64,000 bases of DNA from Algoriphagus sp. A40 (GTDB taxonomy: Bacteria; Bacteroidota; Bacteroidia; Cytophagales; Cyclobacteriaceae). The stretch spans positions 1 through 64,000 of the forward strand of contig NZ_MUNY01000084.1 in NCBI RefSeq assembly GCF_002002735.1, in the 5' to 3' direction. Within the stretch, counting starts at the first letter, position 1; each line of letters starts with the position of its first letter. Below, piece by piece: positions 56,705-64,000 of this stretch. Position numbers and translations under genes: made by a program. The notes beneath the pieces were generated by a model. It saw only the letters and a program-made list of their open reading frames with translations, made no database searches and was not told the origin of the DNA.

Positions 56705-57915
56705 ACAAAAAGGCTGAAAAAAGCAGGAGGAGCGTTCTTTTTATTGTCTTTGCCTTAGCTGGCTTCTCAACTTTCGCGCAAAACAGTGTCATCATTTCCG
56801 GACAGGATCCAAACCGCCGGGTGATCACTACTGCTGTGCCTTTTTTGAATTTTGCCCCAGATTCCCGTCACTCAGGAATGGGTGATGTCGGTGTTGCTAC
56901 TTCACCTGATGCCAACTCTGCACATTGGAATTCAGGAAAACTTGCATTTATCAATGACGATTTGGGATTTTCACTCTCCTACTCACCTTGGCTGGGAAAA
57001 TTGGTCAATGATATGTCCTTGAGTTATTTGACCGGGTTCAAGAAAATCGATGAAAATTCAGCCTTCGGTTTTGAGATGCGCTATTTCAATATGGGCGACA
57101 TCCAGCTGACGGACGGCAAGGGAAATGAACTCGGGGAATTCAATCCAAGGGACATTGCAATCGGTGGAACCTACTCCCGAAAACTTTCCCAATATTTTGG
57201 ACTGGGCATTTCGGCCAGATTCATTTATTCCAACCTTTCAGGAAACATCTCTTCCACTTCGGGTTCTGAGGCAAAAGCAGGAACAAGTGTTGGTGCTGAT
57301 ATCGGGCTTTACTACCAAAAACCCATATTCGTGGGAGCCAAAGACGGATTCTGGTCTTGGGGTGTAGCCATCACCAACATTGGACCAAAAATCACTTACA
57401 ACAGCGCTGAAGAACTGGATTATATTCCTACCAATTTCCGCTTAGGAACAGCCTATTCCATTAATTTGGACCCCAGCAACTCACTGACTTTCATATTTGA
57501 TGTCAACAAGCTGATGGTCCCAACCCCACCTCAATATGCCACCAATGAGGATGGCTCGCTTGCAACAGATTCTAACGGAGACTTGATCATCGAGGCTGGT
57601 GAAGATCCAAATCGAGCTTTGATTTCTGGAATGTTCAGTTCTTTTTCAGATGCTCCGGGAGGATTTGAGGAAGAAATGAAAGAATTCACCCTCTCTTTTG
57701 GTGTGGAATACCAATACGCTGAGAAATTTGCCCTTCGCACCGGCTATTTCTACGAAAATCCTAGCAAAGGCGGGCGTAAATATTTCACGATGGGGCTTGG
57801 TTTTGATCTCAAAAAGATTGGATTTGACTTTTCTTATTTGGTACCCCAAGTGCAAAACCACCCACTGGCAGAGACACTTAGATTCTCTTTGCTCTACACC
57901 ATTCCCAGTAATTGA
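56701..57915 (+). CDS. porV: Type IX secretion system outer-membrane protein PorV
   Basis: This 404-residue protein has a signal peptide (about 26 residues, ending FSTFAQ) and a FadL-like barrel of the PorV/LptO family. Typical segments are VITTAVPFLNFAPDSRHSGMGDVGVATSPDANSAHWNSGKLAF near the start and GFDLKKIGFDFSYLVPQ near the end. PorV carries secreted substrates from SprA to PorU. Its start overlaps porU (ATGA) and its stop overlaps the M16 gene start by one base. Confidence 0.94.
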   Translation: MNKKAEKSRRSVLFIVFALAGFSTFAQNSVIISGQDPNRRVITTAVPFLNFAPDSRHSGMGDVGVATSPDANSAHWNSGKLAFINDDLGFSLSYSPWLGKLVNDMSLSYLTGFKKIDENSAFGFEMRYFNMGDIQLTDGKGNELGEFNPRDIAIGGTYSRKLSQYFGLGISARFIYSNLSGNISSTSGSEAKAGTSVGADIGLYYQKPIFVGAKDGFWSWGVAITNIGPKITYNSAEELDYIPTNFRLGTAYSINLDPSNSLTFIFDVNKLMVPTPPQYATNEDGSLATDSNGDLIIEAGEDPNRALISGMFSSFSDAPGGFEEEMKEFTLSFGVEYQYAEKFALRTGYFYENPSKGGRKYFTMGLGFDLKKIGFDFSYLVPQVQNHPLAETLRFSLLYTIPSN

Positions 57916-59186
57916 TGCATCTTGATAGATCAAAAGCGCCAGAATTTATCATTCCGGCAGATTTTGAATTGTCCCCACCTGAGATCCGAAAACTAACCTC
58001 GGACAGAACCCTATATTTTATTTCCACTCCAAATCTGGATGCGGTCAAACTCGAAGTTTTGGGTAAAAGCCAACGATTAGCTCTTCCTTTGGAAAAGTCT
58101 TTGGTCCCCTCTTTTACGCTTCAGATGCTGACTGAAGGAACTCATGGTTTGACCGAAACCGAGATTTCAGAGTTCCTGGATTTCCATGCCACGGAGTTAC
58201 ACCCTTTGGTTTCTTATTCACACGAAGGTTTAAGTCTTCTAACTACCAAAAAGCATTTTTTTGAGGTTTTGCCACTTTTTTCTTCCCTCTTCGACCTGGC
58301 GGTTTTTCCTATAGAAAGCTTTGAAAAAAAGAAATCCCAAAGAAAATTGTCAATCCGGCTGGAGCGTGAAAAGTCAGCATCCAGGGCTAGCAGCCAATTC
58401 CGAAAAGCACTTTTTGGAGAAAATCATCCATACGGCCTTGAAATCACCGAAGCACATGTGGATCAGTTGGATCGAAAAGATCTATTGGATTACTATCAAA
58501 ATCAACTTTGGACCGGGACTGAATTTTTCCTCTGTGGAAATTTAAATTCTTGGGAACTTGATCGTATTGTGGAGCTTTTAAATGGGCTTCCTTTTCTAAA
58601 AGAAAAAAATTCCTTTGGACTTCCCTCCCCTTCACCCAAACCTAAAATCACAGAAGACCGTCCCGGAGCACTACAAAGCAGTATTCGGATTGGCAATTGG
58701 TCTATTGGCAAAAACCATCCTGATTTCTTTGCTCTATCCGTGTTCAATACGATCCTGGGCGGATACTTTGGTTCCAGGTTGATCAAAAATATCCGGGAGG
58801 ACAAAGGCCACACTTATGGGATTTATTCCTCTCTGGCTGAAATCGGCGATTTCAATTACTGGGTAATCGGTGCAGACGTCCAAAAAGCACATCAGGCTGA
58901 AGTACTCGCGGAGATCTATAAAGAAATCAGCCTTCTTGCAACAGATAGGGTAACTAGTCAGGAACTTGAAGTGGTCAGAAATTACCTGATCGGCCAAATG
59001 GTTAGCAAATTCAGCTCCTCATTTGAATTGATGGACAGATTCAGAGCGGTTCATCATTCCGGTTTGGATTTTGAATTTTACAGAAAAAAACTGGCCTATC
59101 TGAGGACATTTACTGCTGATGACATTCTCCAAATTGGCCAAAAATACTTTTCCAATCCACCTTTTACCGAAGTGGTGATCGGCTGA
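57915..59186 (+). CDS. M16-family protein without the zinc-binding motif
   Basis: This 423-residue protein matches the M16 (insulinase) fold: a first domain with TLQMLTEGTHGLTETEISEFLDFHATELHPLVS, and a second with LNTILGGYFGSRLIKNIREDKGHTYGIYSS from about residue 272. The HxxEH motif of active M16 peptidases is missing at the expected place, so it is likely a non-catalytic subunit. In paired M16 systems an inactive subunit works with an active partner, but no active M16 gene is nearby. It is the last gene of the porU-porV operon, and its stop abuts the convergent GT2 stop. Confidence 0.85.
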   Translation: MHLDRSKAPEFIIPADFELSPPEIRKLTSDRTLYFISTPNLDAVKLEVLGKSQRLALPLEKSLVPSFTLQMLTEGTHGLTETEISEFLDFHATELHPLVSYSHEGLSLLTTKKHFFEVLPLFSSLFDLAVFPIESFEKKKSQRKLSIRLEREKSASRASSQFRKALFGENHPYGLEITEAHVDQLDRKDLLDYYQNQLWTGTEFFLCGNLNSWELDRIVELLNGLPFLKEKNSFGLPSPSPKPKITEDRPGALQSSIRIGNWSIGKNHPDFFALSVFNTILGGYFGSRLIKNIREDKGHTYGIYSSLAEIGDFNYWVIGADVQKAHQAEVLAEIYKEISLLATDRVTSQELEVVRNYLIGQMVSKFSSSFELMDRFRAVHHSGLDFEFYRKKLAYLRTFTADDILQIGQKYFSNPPFTEVVIG

Positions 59187-60137
59187 TCACATCAGTTTCA
59201 GATAAAGCCAGGAAATATCCCATCCCTTTTTTGCCCAGAGTCGGTAAAACCAAAACTTAAGCCCCTTTAGTCCAAGACTTTCTCCGATCCTGACCAGATC
59301 CCTGGCAGGTTCGAAATTGGCTGACCAAAGCGCATGCTTCAATTCATAGAGTACCCTGATGCCCAAAGCAGCATTTTCCTCCGGATAAATATTCATCTGC
59401 AGGATTTTTGAACAAACCTTGACTGTACTGGGCAGCATCTTGGATTGGTACCTGAGGTATTGACCGGAGGACATGGATTTGGCATGTTTTCGCTTGAGCA
59501 CGCCAATATGATCCGAAAAAACCACCGGATGATTCCGGGAAATCCGGATCAAAATATCGAAATCTTCATAGTAAAGTGATTCGTCATACCCTCCGATATT
59601 CCGAAGAATCGTCGTATTGAATACCACAGTTGGGGAACAAATTAGGTTTTTGCGGATCAAGGTTTCGTAGATCGTACCCAGTGCAATCTCCTCCGTCATT
59701 TCACCTGAGATATTCCGCTTGTAAAAGGTTTTGACCTCGCCCATTTGATCAAGGATATAGGCGTCAGAAAACACAAAACCTGCAGTTGGGTCCTGTTTCA
59801 ATTCGCTGATTGATGCCGACAAGTGCTCAGGATATAGCACATCATCTCCGGAGAGATCTACCAAATACTGACTGTCGATAGTGGCGAGAATTTGGTTGAA
59901 AAGCCGACAATAAGGTTGCATTTCCTTATTAAAAATAGTCTGAACAGGCAGCAATCCGGAGTTTTGATTTACCCAGTTCCGGATTTTACCTGCAGTGTCA
60001 TCCGTACTTCCATTGTCCACCACAATCAGCTCTTTTGCATGATGGTCCTGAAGGCGTACGCTTTCCAAGGTTTCCTCAATCCATGGCTCATGATTGAACG
60101 CAATACACACCACTGTCACCCGATCTGCAGTATCCAT
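59187..60137 (-). CDS. GT2-family glycosyltransferase
   Basis: This 316-residue enzyme has the GT-A fold with VTVVCIAFNHEPWIEETLESV and ELIVVDNGSTDDTAG at the start, and a DxD-like DLSGDDVLYPEHL near residue 93 for metal and sugar nucleotide. It probably adds a sugar to a surface polysaccharide. It follows the FemAB-like gene by two bases, so it ends a three-gene operon with the FdtA-like isomerase. The stop lies immediately beside the convergent M16 stop. Confidence 0.88.
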   Translation of the reverse strand: MDTADRVTVVCIAFNHEPWIEETLESVRLQDHHAKELIVVDNGSTDDTAGKIRNWVNQNSGLLPVQTIFNKEMQPYCRLFNQILATIDSQYLVDLSGDDVLYPEHLSASISELKQDPTAGFVFSDAYILDQMGEVKTFYKRNISGEMTEEIALGTIYETLIRKNLICSPTVVFNTTILRNIGGYDESLYYEDFDILIRISRNHPVVFSDHIGVLKRKHAKSMSSGQYLRYQSKMLPSTVKVCSKILQMNIYPEENAALGIRVLYELKHALWSANFEPARDLVRIGESLGLKGLKFWFYRLWAKKGWDISWLYLKLM

Positions 60138-60139
60138 CT

Positions 60140-61138
60140 TTAGAAATTCAAAACCCAGCTGATTTTATTGCAGATATCATTTGAAAATCGAGATTTGAAG
60201 AACATCAAACTGTGATTTGCACCTGAGGCGGTATCAGAAGAACCCAAATCTATAAAATTGGCATTTTGTTCAGCTGCGAGCTGAAACAGCTGAAAAAGAC
60301 ACATTTCACCAGCATTTTTCAGAGTTGATTTGGGATGGATTGCGGAGAGGTAATAGTAGAACGAATCCGGGAAAAGTTTCACCCCAAGCGTATGTGCAAT
60401 TGGATTACCATCTTTTTTCAAACTGATGAGGAAATACCGTTCGGGAAATTCAGACACTTGGGAAATCAGTCTTTTGTCGTCAAAATTGGACTCATATCCT
60501 TTCGACTGATTCCAGATTCGGATTTCCTGCAAAAAACCAAAATTCTGAATTGAGCCAATATGAAATCTGATTCCCAGATCTCTCGCTTTGCTCTGATATT
60601 TTGACTGTCCCTTTTTGACCAGTTTTTTGATTTTCTTTTTACCTAAAAAAAAATGATGGGAAAGAACGGAATCCTGCTTAAAACCTGCCTTAAACAGGAG
60701 GTAATTTATCAGATCAAAGTTGGATTCATAGGGCTTGGGAGGCTGAATGATCCGAACGGTCTTGATCCCCCTGTGTTTCAATTCCTCCAAAAAAGCCTGA
60801 ATAAATGCTTCCAACCCGACTGAAGAAAGGCTTTCTTCCAAGTACACCCCTCCAAAGGGAGACTGCGGGAGAGAGACTGCCTCAGAATCTGCGGAAATGG
60901 CAAAAGTAATGCTGGCTTTTATTTTGCCCCTTTTGGACCAGCGAAAATCAAGCTGGTCAATGAAACCTACCGTACAACAATTTCTTAAAAAATAGCCATG
61001 CGATTCCTCTTTGGAGGAAACAACATGCAACTCATGTGAATCAGTGATCTCTTTTTTGTAAGCTTCCAAAGTGGTCTTTTTCTCTGATGAAATCTTCTTC
61101 TGAAAATACTCGGTCACCAAGTCCCAAAAGGACGGCAT
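60140..61138 (-). CDS. FemAB/GNAT-like aminoacyl or acyl transferase
   Basis: This 332-residue protein (from ATG 61138) resembles the Acetyltransf_6/FemAB group, two joined GNAT-like halves. Seen are GGVYLEESLSSVGLEAFIQAFLEELKHRGIKTVRI near the middle and YFLISLKKDGNPIAHTLGVKLFPDSFYYYLSAIHPKSTLKNAGEMCLFQLFQLAAEQNANFIDLGSSDTASGANHSLMFFKSRF near the end. In sugar operons such proteins often acylate a sugar amine. The start overlaps the FdtA-like gene by 98 bases; a later TTG 61069 would overlap by 29 and is also possible. It is coupled to the GT2 gene. Confidence 0.75.
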   Translation of the reverse strand: MPSFWDLVTEYFQKKISSEKKTTLEAYKKEITDSHELHVVSSKEESHGYFLRNCCTVGFIDQLDFRWSKRGKIKASITFAISADSEAVSLPQSPFGGVYLEESLSSVGLEAFIQAFLEELKHRGIKTVRIIQPPKPYESNFDLINYLLFKAGFKQDSVLSHHFFLGKKKIKKLVKKGQSKYQSKARDLGIRFHIGSIQNFGFLQEIRIWNQSKGYESNFDDKRLISQVSEFPERYFLISLKKDGNPIAHTLGVKLFPDSFYYYLSAIHPKSTLKNAGEMCLFQLFQLAAEQNANFIDLGSSDTASGANHSLMFFKSRFSNDICNKISWVLNF

Positions 61139-61469
61139 CCTCCGAAAACCGGATTTCAACCCAGTTAAGGGGCGGGATAAACAGGCCTTCCCCGGAGGTT
61201 TCAAGAATAAAATCCCGGCAATTACCATCCAAGCCCTCAACCAGAATTTCAAGTTTTCCTACCATTGCAACAATCACCTGGGCCTCCTGCCAATGCGCAT
61301 GATTTCCGCGGGAAACTCCAGCTTTAACTCCTGATATCCAAAAGCATCGGTGTACACCCTGGGAAAAAAGCTCCTTATTTTCCCAAAAATGTGCGCTTCC
61401 ATTTTCATTTACCTGGCCGGGAAATTGAATTATTCTTGGTGGCTGGTAGTCTGATCTTAAGGTTTCCAA
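61041..61469 (-). CDS. FdtA/WxcM-like cupin sugar isomerase
   Basis: This 142-residue protein is a small cupin of the FdtA/QdtA type, which converts dTDP-4-keto-6-deoxy-glucose to the 3-keto isomer for amino-sugar synthesis. The motif RGNHAHWQEAQVIVAMVGKLEILVEG and the later PPLNWVEIRFSEDAVLLGLGDRVFSEEDFIR are typical. It starts at TTG 61469; no in-frame ATG lies before the first motif. It heads the operon with the FemAB-like and GT2 genes, which fits making and modifying an amino sugar on the surface. Confidence 0.85.
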   Translation of the reverse strand: METLRSDYQPPRIIQFPGQVNENGSAHFWENKELFSQGVHRCFWISGVKAGVSRGNHAHWQEAQVIVAMVGKLEILVEGLDGNCRDFILETSGEGLFIPPLNWVEIRFSEDAVLLGLGDRVFSEEDFIREKDHFGSLQKRDH

Positions 61470-61568
61470 TTTTGATCTTGTATGGTTAAAAGTAAGACAA
61501 ATGAGGTTAAGGGTCCGTTAGCCTAAAGTTAATTTTCTAATTTCAATTTAGAATATTCAATATTACTG

Positions 61569-62195
61569 ATGGATGATTATCCTGAAAACCCCGATCAAAA
61601 CGATTCCTATCTAACATTAGCCGGCAAAACTGAAGGGATATACAAAGAACTTGGGAGCAAATTTCTGTACTTCGCCTTTCCGGTCAAGACTGAAGAAGCC
61701 ATTAAATCTGAATTGTCCGCTCTTCGGAAAACCTACTTTGATGCAAGCCACCATTGCTATGCATGGGTCTTGGGCCAAGACGGGACACAGTTCCGAGCAA
61801 ATGATGATGGTGAGCCCAATCATTCTGCAGGTGATCCAATCCTAGGACAAATTCGGTCCAATCAACTCACCAATGTCCTGACCGTAGTTGTGCGGTATTT
61901 TGGAGGCACCAAGCTTGGTGTCAGCGGATTGATCAAAGCCTATAAAACCGCTGCTGCACTTGCAATCGAGGAAAACCAAATCATTCGGGAGTGGGTGAAA
62001 ATTTCCATGAATCTCCGCTTTCCTTATCCCTCGATGAACGAGGTAATGAAAGTGGTGAAGGCCCATGATTTAGAAATTTTCTCCCAGGAAATGGAATTGG
62101 ATTGTAGGATGACTCTGACCTTTCGGGAAGGACTAAAGGGCCAAGTTTTTACAAAACTTGAAGGAATCGAAGGTATGGAAATCAAAAACGATTGA
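61569..62195 (+). CDS. yigZ: YigZ/IMPACT-family protein
   Basis: This 208-residue protein has the IMPACT N-terminal domain (KFLYFAFPVKTEEAIKSELSALRKTYFDASHHCYAWVLG, FRANDDGEPNHSAGDPIL, NVLTVVVRYFGGTKLGVSGLIKAYK) and a ferredoxin-like C-terminal part. The bacterial family is widespread; a ribosome- or translation-related role is suspected but not settled. It is convergent with the exonuclease gene, overlapping its 3' end by 14 bases. Confidence 0.9.
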   Translation: MDDYPENPDQNDSYLTLAGKTEGIYKELGSKFLYFAFPVKTEEAIKSELSALRKTYFDASHHCYAWVLGQDGTQFRANDDGEPNHSAGDPILGQIRSNQLTNVLTVVVRYFGGTKLGVSGLIKAYKTAAALAIEENQIIREWVKISMNLRFPYPSMNEVMKVVKAHDLEIFSQEMELDCRMTLTFREGLKGQVFTKLEGIEGMEIKND

Positions 62196-62787
62196 AGAGG
62201 CTGTCGAGAAGGCCTTCCTCACGGAGGACTTTGAATACCTCTCGGCATGCCCAGGCATCCGTAGCTGCATAACGCAGTTGTTTTTCGGTAAGGATCTCAG
62301 ATTCCCAATTGGATACTTGTTCGGTTTTTGAAATCCGGATTTTCAACACCATTCCACAGAGATTCCTTACTCCTACATTTTGGAAGCCCACCTTCTTAAG
62401 TTCATCGTTCAAATCAAAAAAGGAAAGTGGAAAAAAACTGTCGGTCAACTTTTTGAGCGCTTTGAGATCGTCGTGAACTGCAGCACCAATTTTTACCAGA
62501 TTTTCTTTTTCCAGCAAATTCCTGAGTGGATCCGGGAAGCCTATTTTATTCAGTCTGAAAATAAAGGCCTGATCCGATGTGGATAGCTGAAGTAGTGAAA
62601 CGTGGTTGAATTGACCTTTTTTAAAAGAAGGTTTGGTTTCGGTATCAAAACCGATGAGCTGCTGATCCTCCAGAAAATCAACTGCATCCTCTACTTGATC
62701 CGGACGGTCAATCAGGTAAATTTTACCCTCAAACTGGCCTAGTGGCAACTCGTTTATTTCGTCTTTGCTAATACTATAAGGAATCAT
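62182..62787 (-). CDS. DEDDy-type 3'-5' exonuclease
   Basis: This 201-residue protein has the RNase D/DnaQ-like exonuclease fold with all four acidic positions: Asp48 and Glu50 in GFDTETKP, Asp106 or 107 in VHDDLKAL, and Tyr173 and Asp177 in RYAATDAWA. It should remove 3' nucleotides from DNA or RNA; the length lacks the HRDC domains of RNase D, so RNA is less certain. It overlaps the NhaC gene start by four bases on the same strand and is convergent with yigZ. Confidence 0.9.
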   Translation of the reverse strand: MIPYSISKDEINELPLGQFEGKIYLIDRPDQVEDAVDFLEDQQLIGFDTETKPSFKKGQFNHVSLLQLSTSDQAFIFRLNKIGFPDPLRNLLEKENLVKIGAAVHDDLKALKKLTDSFFPLSFFDLNDELKKVGFQNVGVRNLCGMVLKIRISKTEQVSNWESEILTEKQLRYAATDAWACREVFKVLREEGLLDSLFNRF

Positions 62788-64000
62788 ACCAACTCTTCTT
62801 CCGGCTCATAATAGTGAATTCCGATTTCCAAATATCCATACAGAATAGTCATAATCGGACTGATGATATTGAAAAAACAATAGGGTGCATAGGTCAAAGT
62901 AGCCACACCCAAAACGGAAGCTTGCGTGGCACCACAAGTGTTCCAAGGTACAAGAACCGAAGTGACCGTTGCGGAATCTTCCAGCGTACGGCTGAGATTT
63001 TCTGGCTTCAGTCCACGCTTTCGATATACATCGGCATACATTCGGCCAGGCACCAATATGGCCAAATACTGATCCGAAGTGGTGATGTTGAAAAATACGC
63101 ATGTCGCAGCCGTTGAAGCTATAAGCGACCCAACGGAATGGACTTTTGCAATAATAGCTTCGGCCAAAACTTTTAGCATTCCGCTTTCCTCCATAATGCC
63201 ACCAAAAACCATGGCGCAGATGATCAACCAAATGGTATCTAGCATTCCTGCCATTCCGCCGGTTACCAAAAGCTCATTTACAATGTCATTTTCAGTGACT
63301 ATGGCTATTTTCCCGTAGAGGGACATCATCACAGCTTTAAAACCGAGATAGGCAAATGAGCCGGTATCATTTGCAACCATTTTCACAATTTCGGGTTGAA
63401 AAATAAGCGCAAAAACCCCACCCAACAAAGCACCTGTGAGAAGAGCCGGAATAGCCGGCACTCTTTTTACAATCATCACCAAAACGACCAAAGGCACAAT
63501 AAACAACCAACCTGTGATATTGAATTTTGCCGAAATCGCCTCTGAAATGGCTTTTACATCCTCCACGCTTCCTGCCGTTTCATAATTCAAGCCAATGATG
63601 ATGAACAAAAGCAAGGTGATAATCATCGTCGGCGTGGTGGTCTTTGCCATGTATTTGATATGGGTGAAAAGATCCGTACCGGCCATCGCAGGAGCAAGAT
63701 TTGTGGTATCGCTCAGCGGTGACATCTTATCTCCGAAATAGGCCCCAGAAATGATCGCACCGGCAATTATTCCCTCCTCAAACCCAAGGGCTTTTCCGAT
63801 TCCAAGCAAAGCAACACCAACTGTGGCTACGGTGGTCCAACTGCTTCCTGTTGCGACAGAAACAACTGAACTTATAAAGCAAGCTGCAAAAAGGAATATC
63901 TCAGGACTGAGGACCTCTAGTCCGTAATAGATCATTGCAGGTACAATTCCGCTCATAAGCCAGGTTCCTGCCAAAGCTCCGATCAAGAACAGGATCAAAA
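62784..64000 (-). CDS. nhaC: Na+/H+ antiporter, NhaC family (N-terminus beyond the window)
   Basis: At least 404 residues of a multi-helix inner-membrane antiporter are visible, cut off at the right edge. Motifs of the family include GSSWTTVATVGVALLGIGKALGFEEGIIAGAIISGAYFGDKMSPLSDTTNLAPAMAGTDLF and NTCGATQASVLGVATLTYAPYCFFNIISP. It exchanges sodium for protons. The apparent TTG start at 63998 is inside the protein (about 60-80 residues are likely missing). The exonuclease gene follows with a four-base overlap. Confidence 0.9.
   Translation of the reverse strand, partial: LILFLIGALAGTWLMSGIVPAMIYYGLEVLSPEIFLFAACFISSVVSVATGSSWTTVATVGVALLGIGKALGFEEGIIAGAIISGAYFGDKMSPLSDTTNLAPAMAGTDLFTHIKYMAKTTTPTMIITLLLFIIIGLNYETAGSVEDVKAISEAISAKFNITGWLFIVPLVVLVMIVKRVPAIPALLTGALLGGVFALIFQPEIVKMVANDTGSFAYLGFKAVMMSLYGKIAIVTENDIVNELLVTGGMAGMLDTIWLIICAMVFGGIMEESGMLKVLAEAIIAKVHSVGSLIASTAATCVFFNITTSDQYLAILVPGRMYADVYRKRGLKPENLSRTLEDSATVTSVLVPWNTCGATQASVLGVATLTYAPYCFFNIISPIMTILYGYLEIGIHYYEPEEELV

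Overview
The window looks like a chromosomal segment of a Bacteroidota member, most likely order Cytophagales (Algoriphagus/Cyclobacteriaceae-like). The support is three type IX secretion (T9SS) genes (sprA, porU, porV), the neighbourhood ruvA-sprA-gcvH-vanZ, many families typical of the phylum (DUF4292, DUF4837, an EnvC-type LytM protein, paired TonB proteins, a Thermus-type isocitrate dehydrogenase), promoters of the TTG-N19/20-TAnnTTTG type, and few Shine-Dalgarno sequences. No ribosomal RNA, tRNA, CRISPR array, IS element or prophage was seen.

Layout. 1-2.7 kb: start of a trp operon on the minus strand (leader peptide with three tandem Trp codons, attenuator, trpE, a four-helix-bundle gene, trpG). 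2.8-8.6 kb: small hypothetical genes, a toxin-antitoxin pair whose toxin carries an in-frame stop, an intergenic region with palindromes, a short DnaE-type polymerase, and an intact Xre/RES toxin-antitoxin pair. 8.6-23.6 kb: mostly minus-strand metabolic, envelope and transport genes (DUF1080, ACP-like protein, CotH-like protein with a membrane partner, a phosphodiesterase with truncated haemoglobin, a TMTC-like TPR membrane protein, GNAT, BASS and DUF819 transporters, a glycosyltransferase, icd), with one plus-strand OmpA lipoprotein. 23.7-46.6 kb: a long plus-strand run: enoyl-CoA hydratase, flippase, TPR/DUF4292/EnvC, tatA-gatA-mltD, DUF4837, maeB-ruvA-sprA, gcvH-vanZ and two tonB genes. 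46.8-52.1 kb: yicC, a 1097-residue outer-membrane protein with a dead peptidase-like domain, and an FAD oxidoreductase, all minus. 52.1-59.2 kb: a compact plus-strand operon MBL-pssA-porU-porV-M16. 59.2-64 kb: a surface-sugar operon (FdtA-like isomerase, FemAB-like protein, GT2), YigZ, a DEDDy exonuclease and a NhaC antiporter cut by the window edge.

How it fits together. Much of the content concerns building the cell envelope: T9SS translocon (SprA), sortase (PorU) and shuttle (PorV), peptidoglycan remodelling (EnvC-like, MltD), TonB energy transduction, phospholipid synthesis (PssA), polysaccharide export and glycosyl transfer. The most striking regulatory element is the trp attenuator: leader peptide, terminator and a competing antiterminator can all be read from the sequence. 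The clearest broken gene is the RelE/ParE-like toxin, interrupted by one amber codon. Product names rest on reading the protein sequences by eye; no database search was run.
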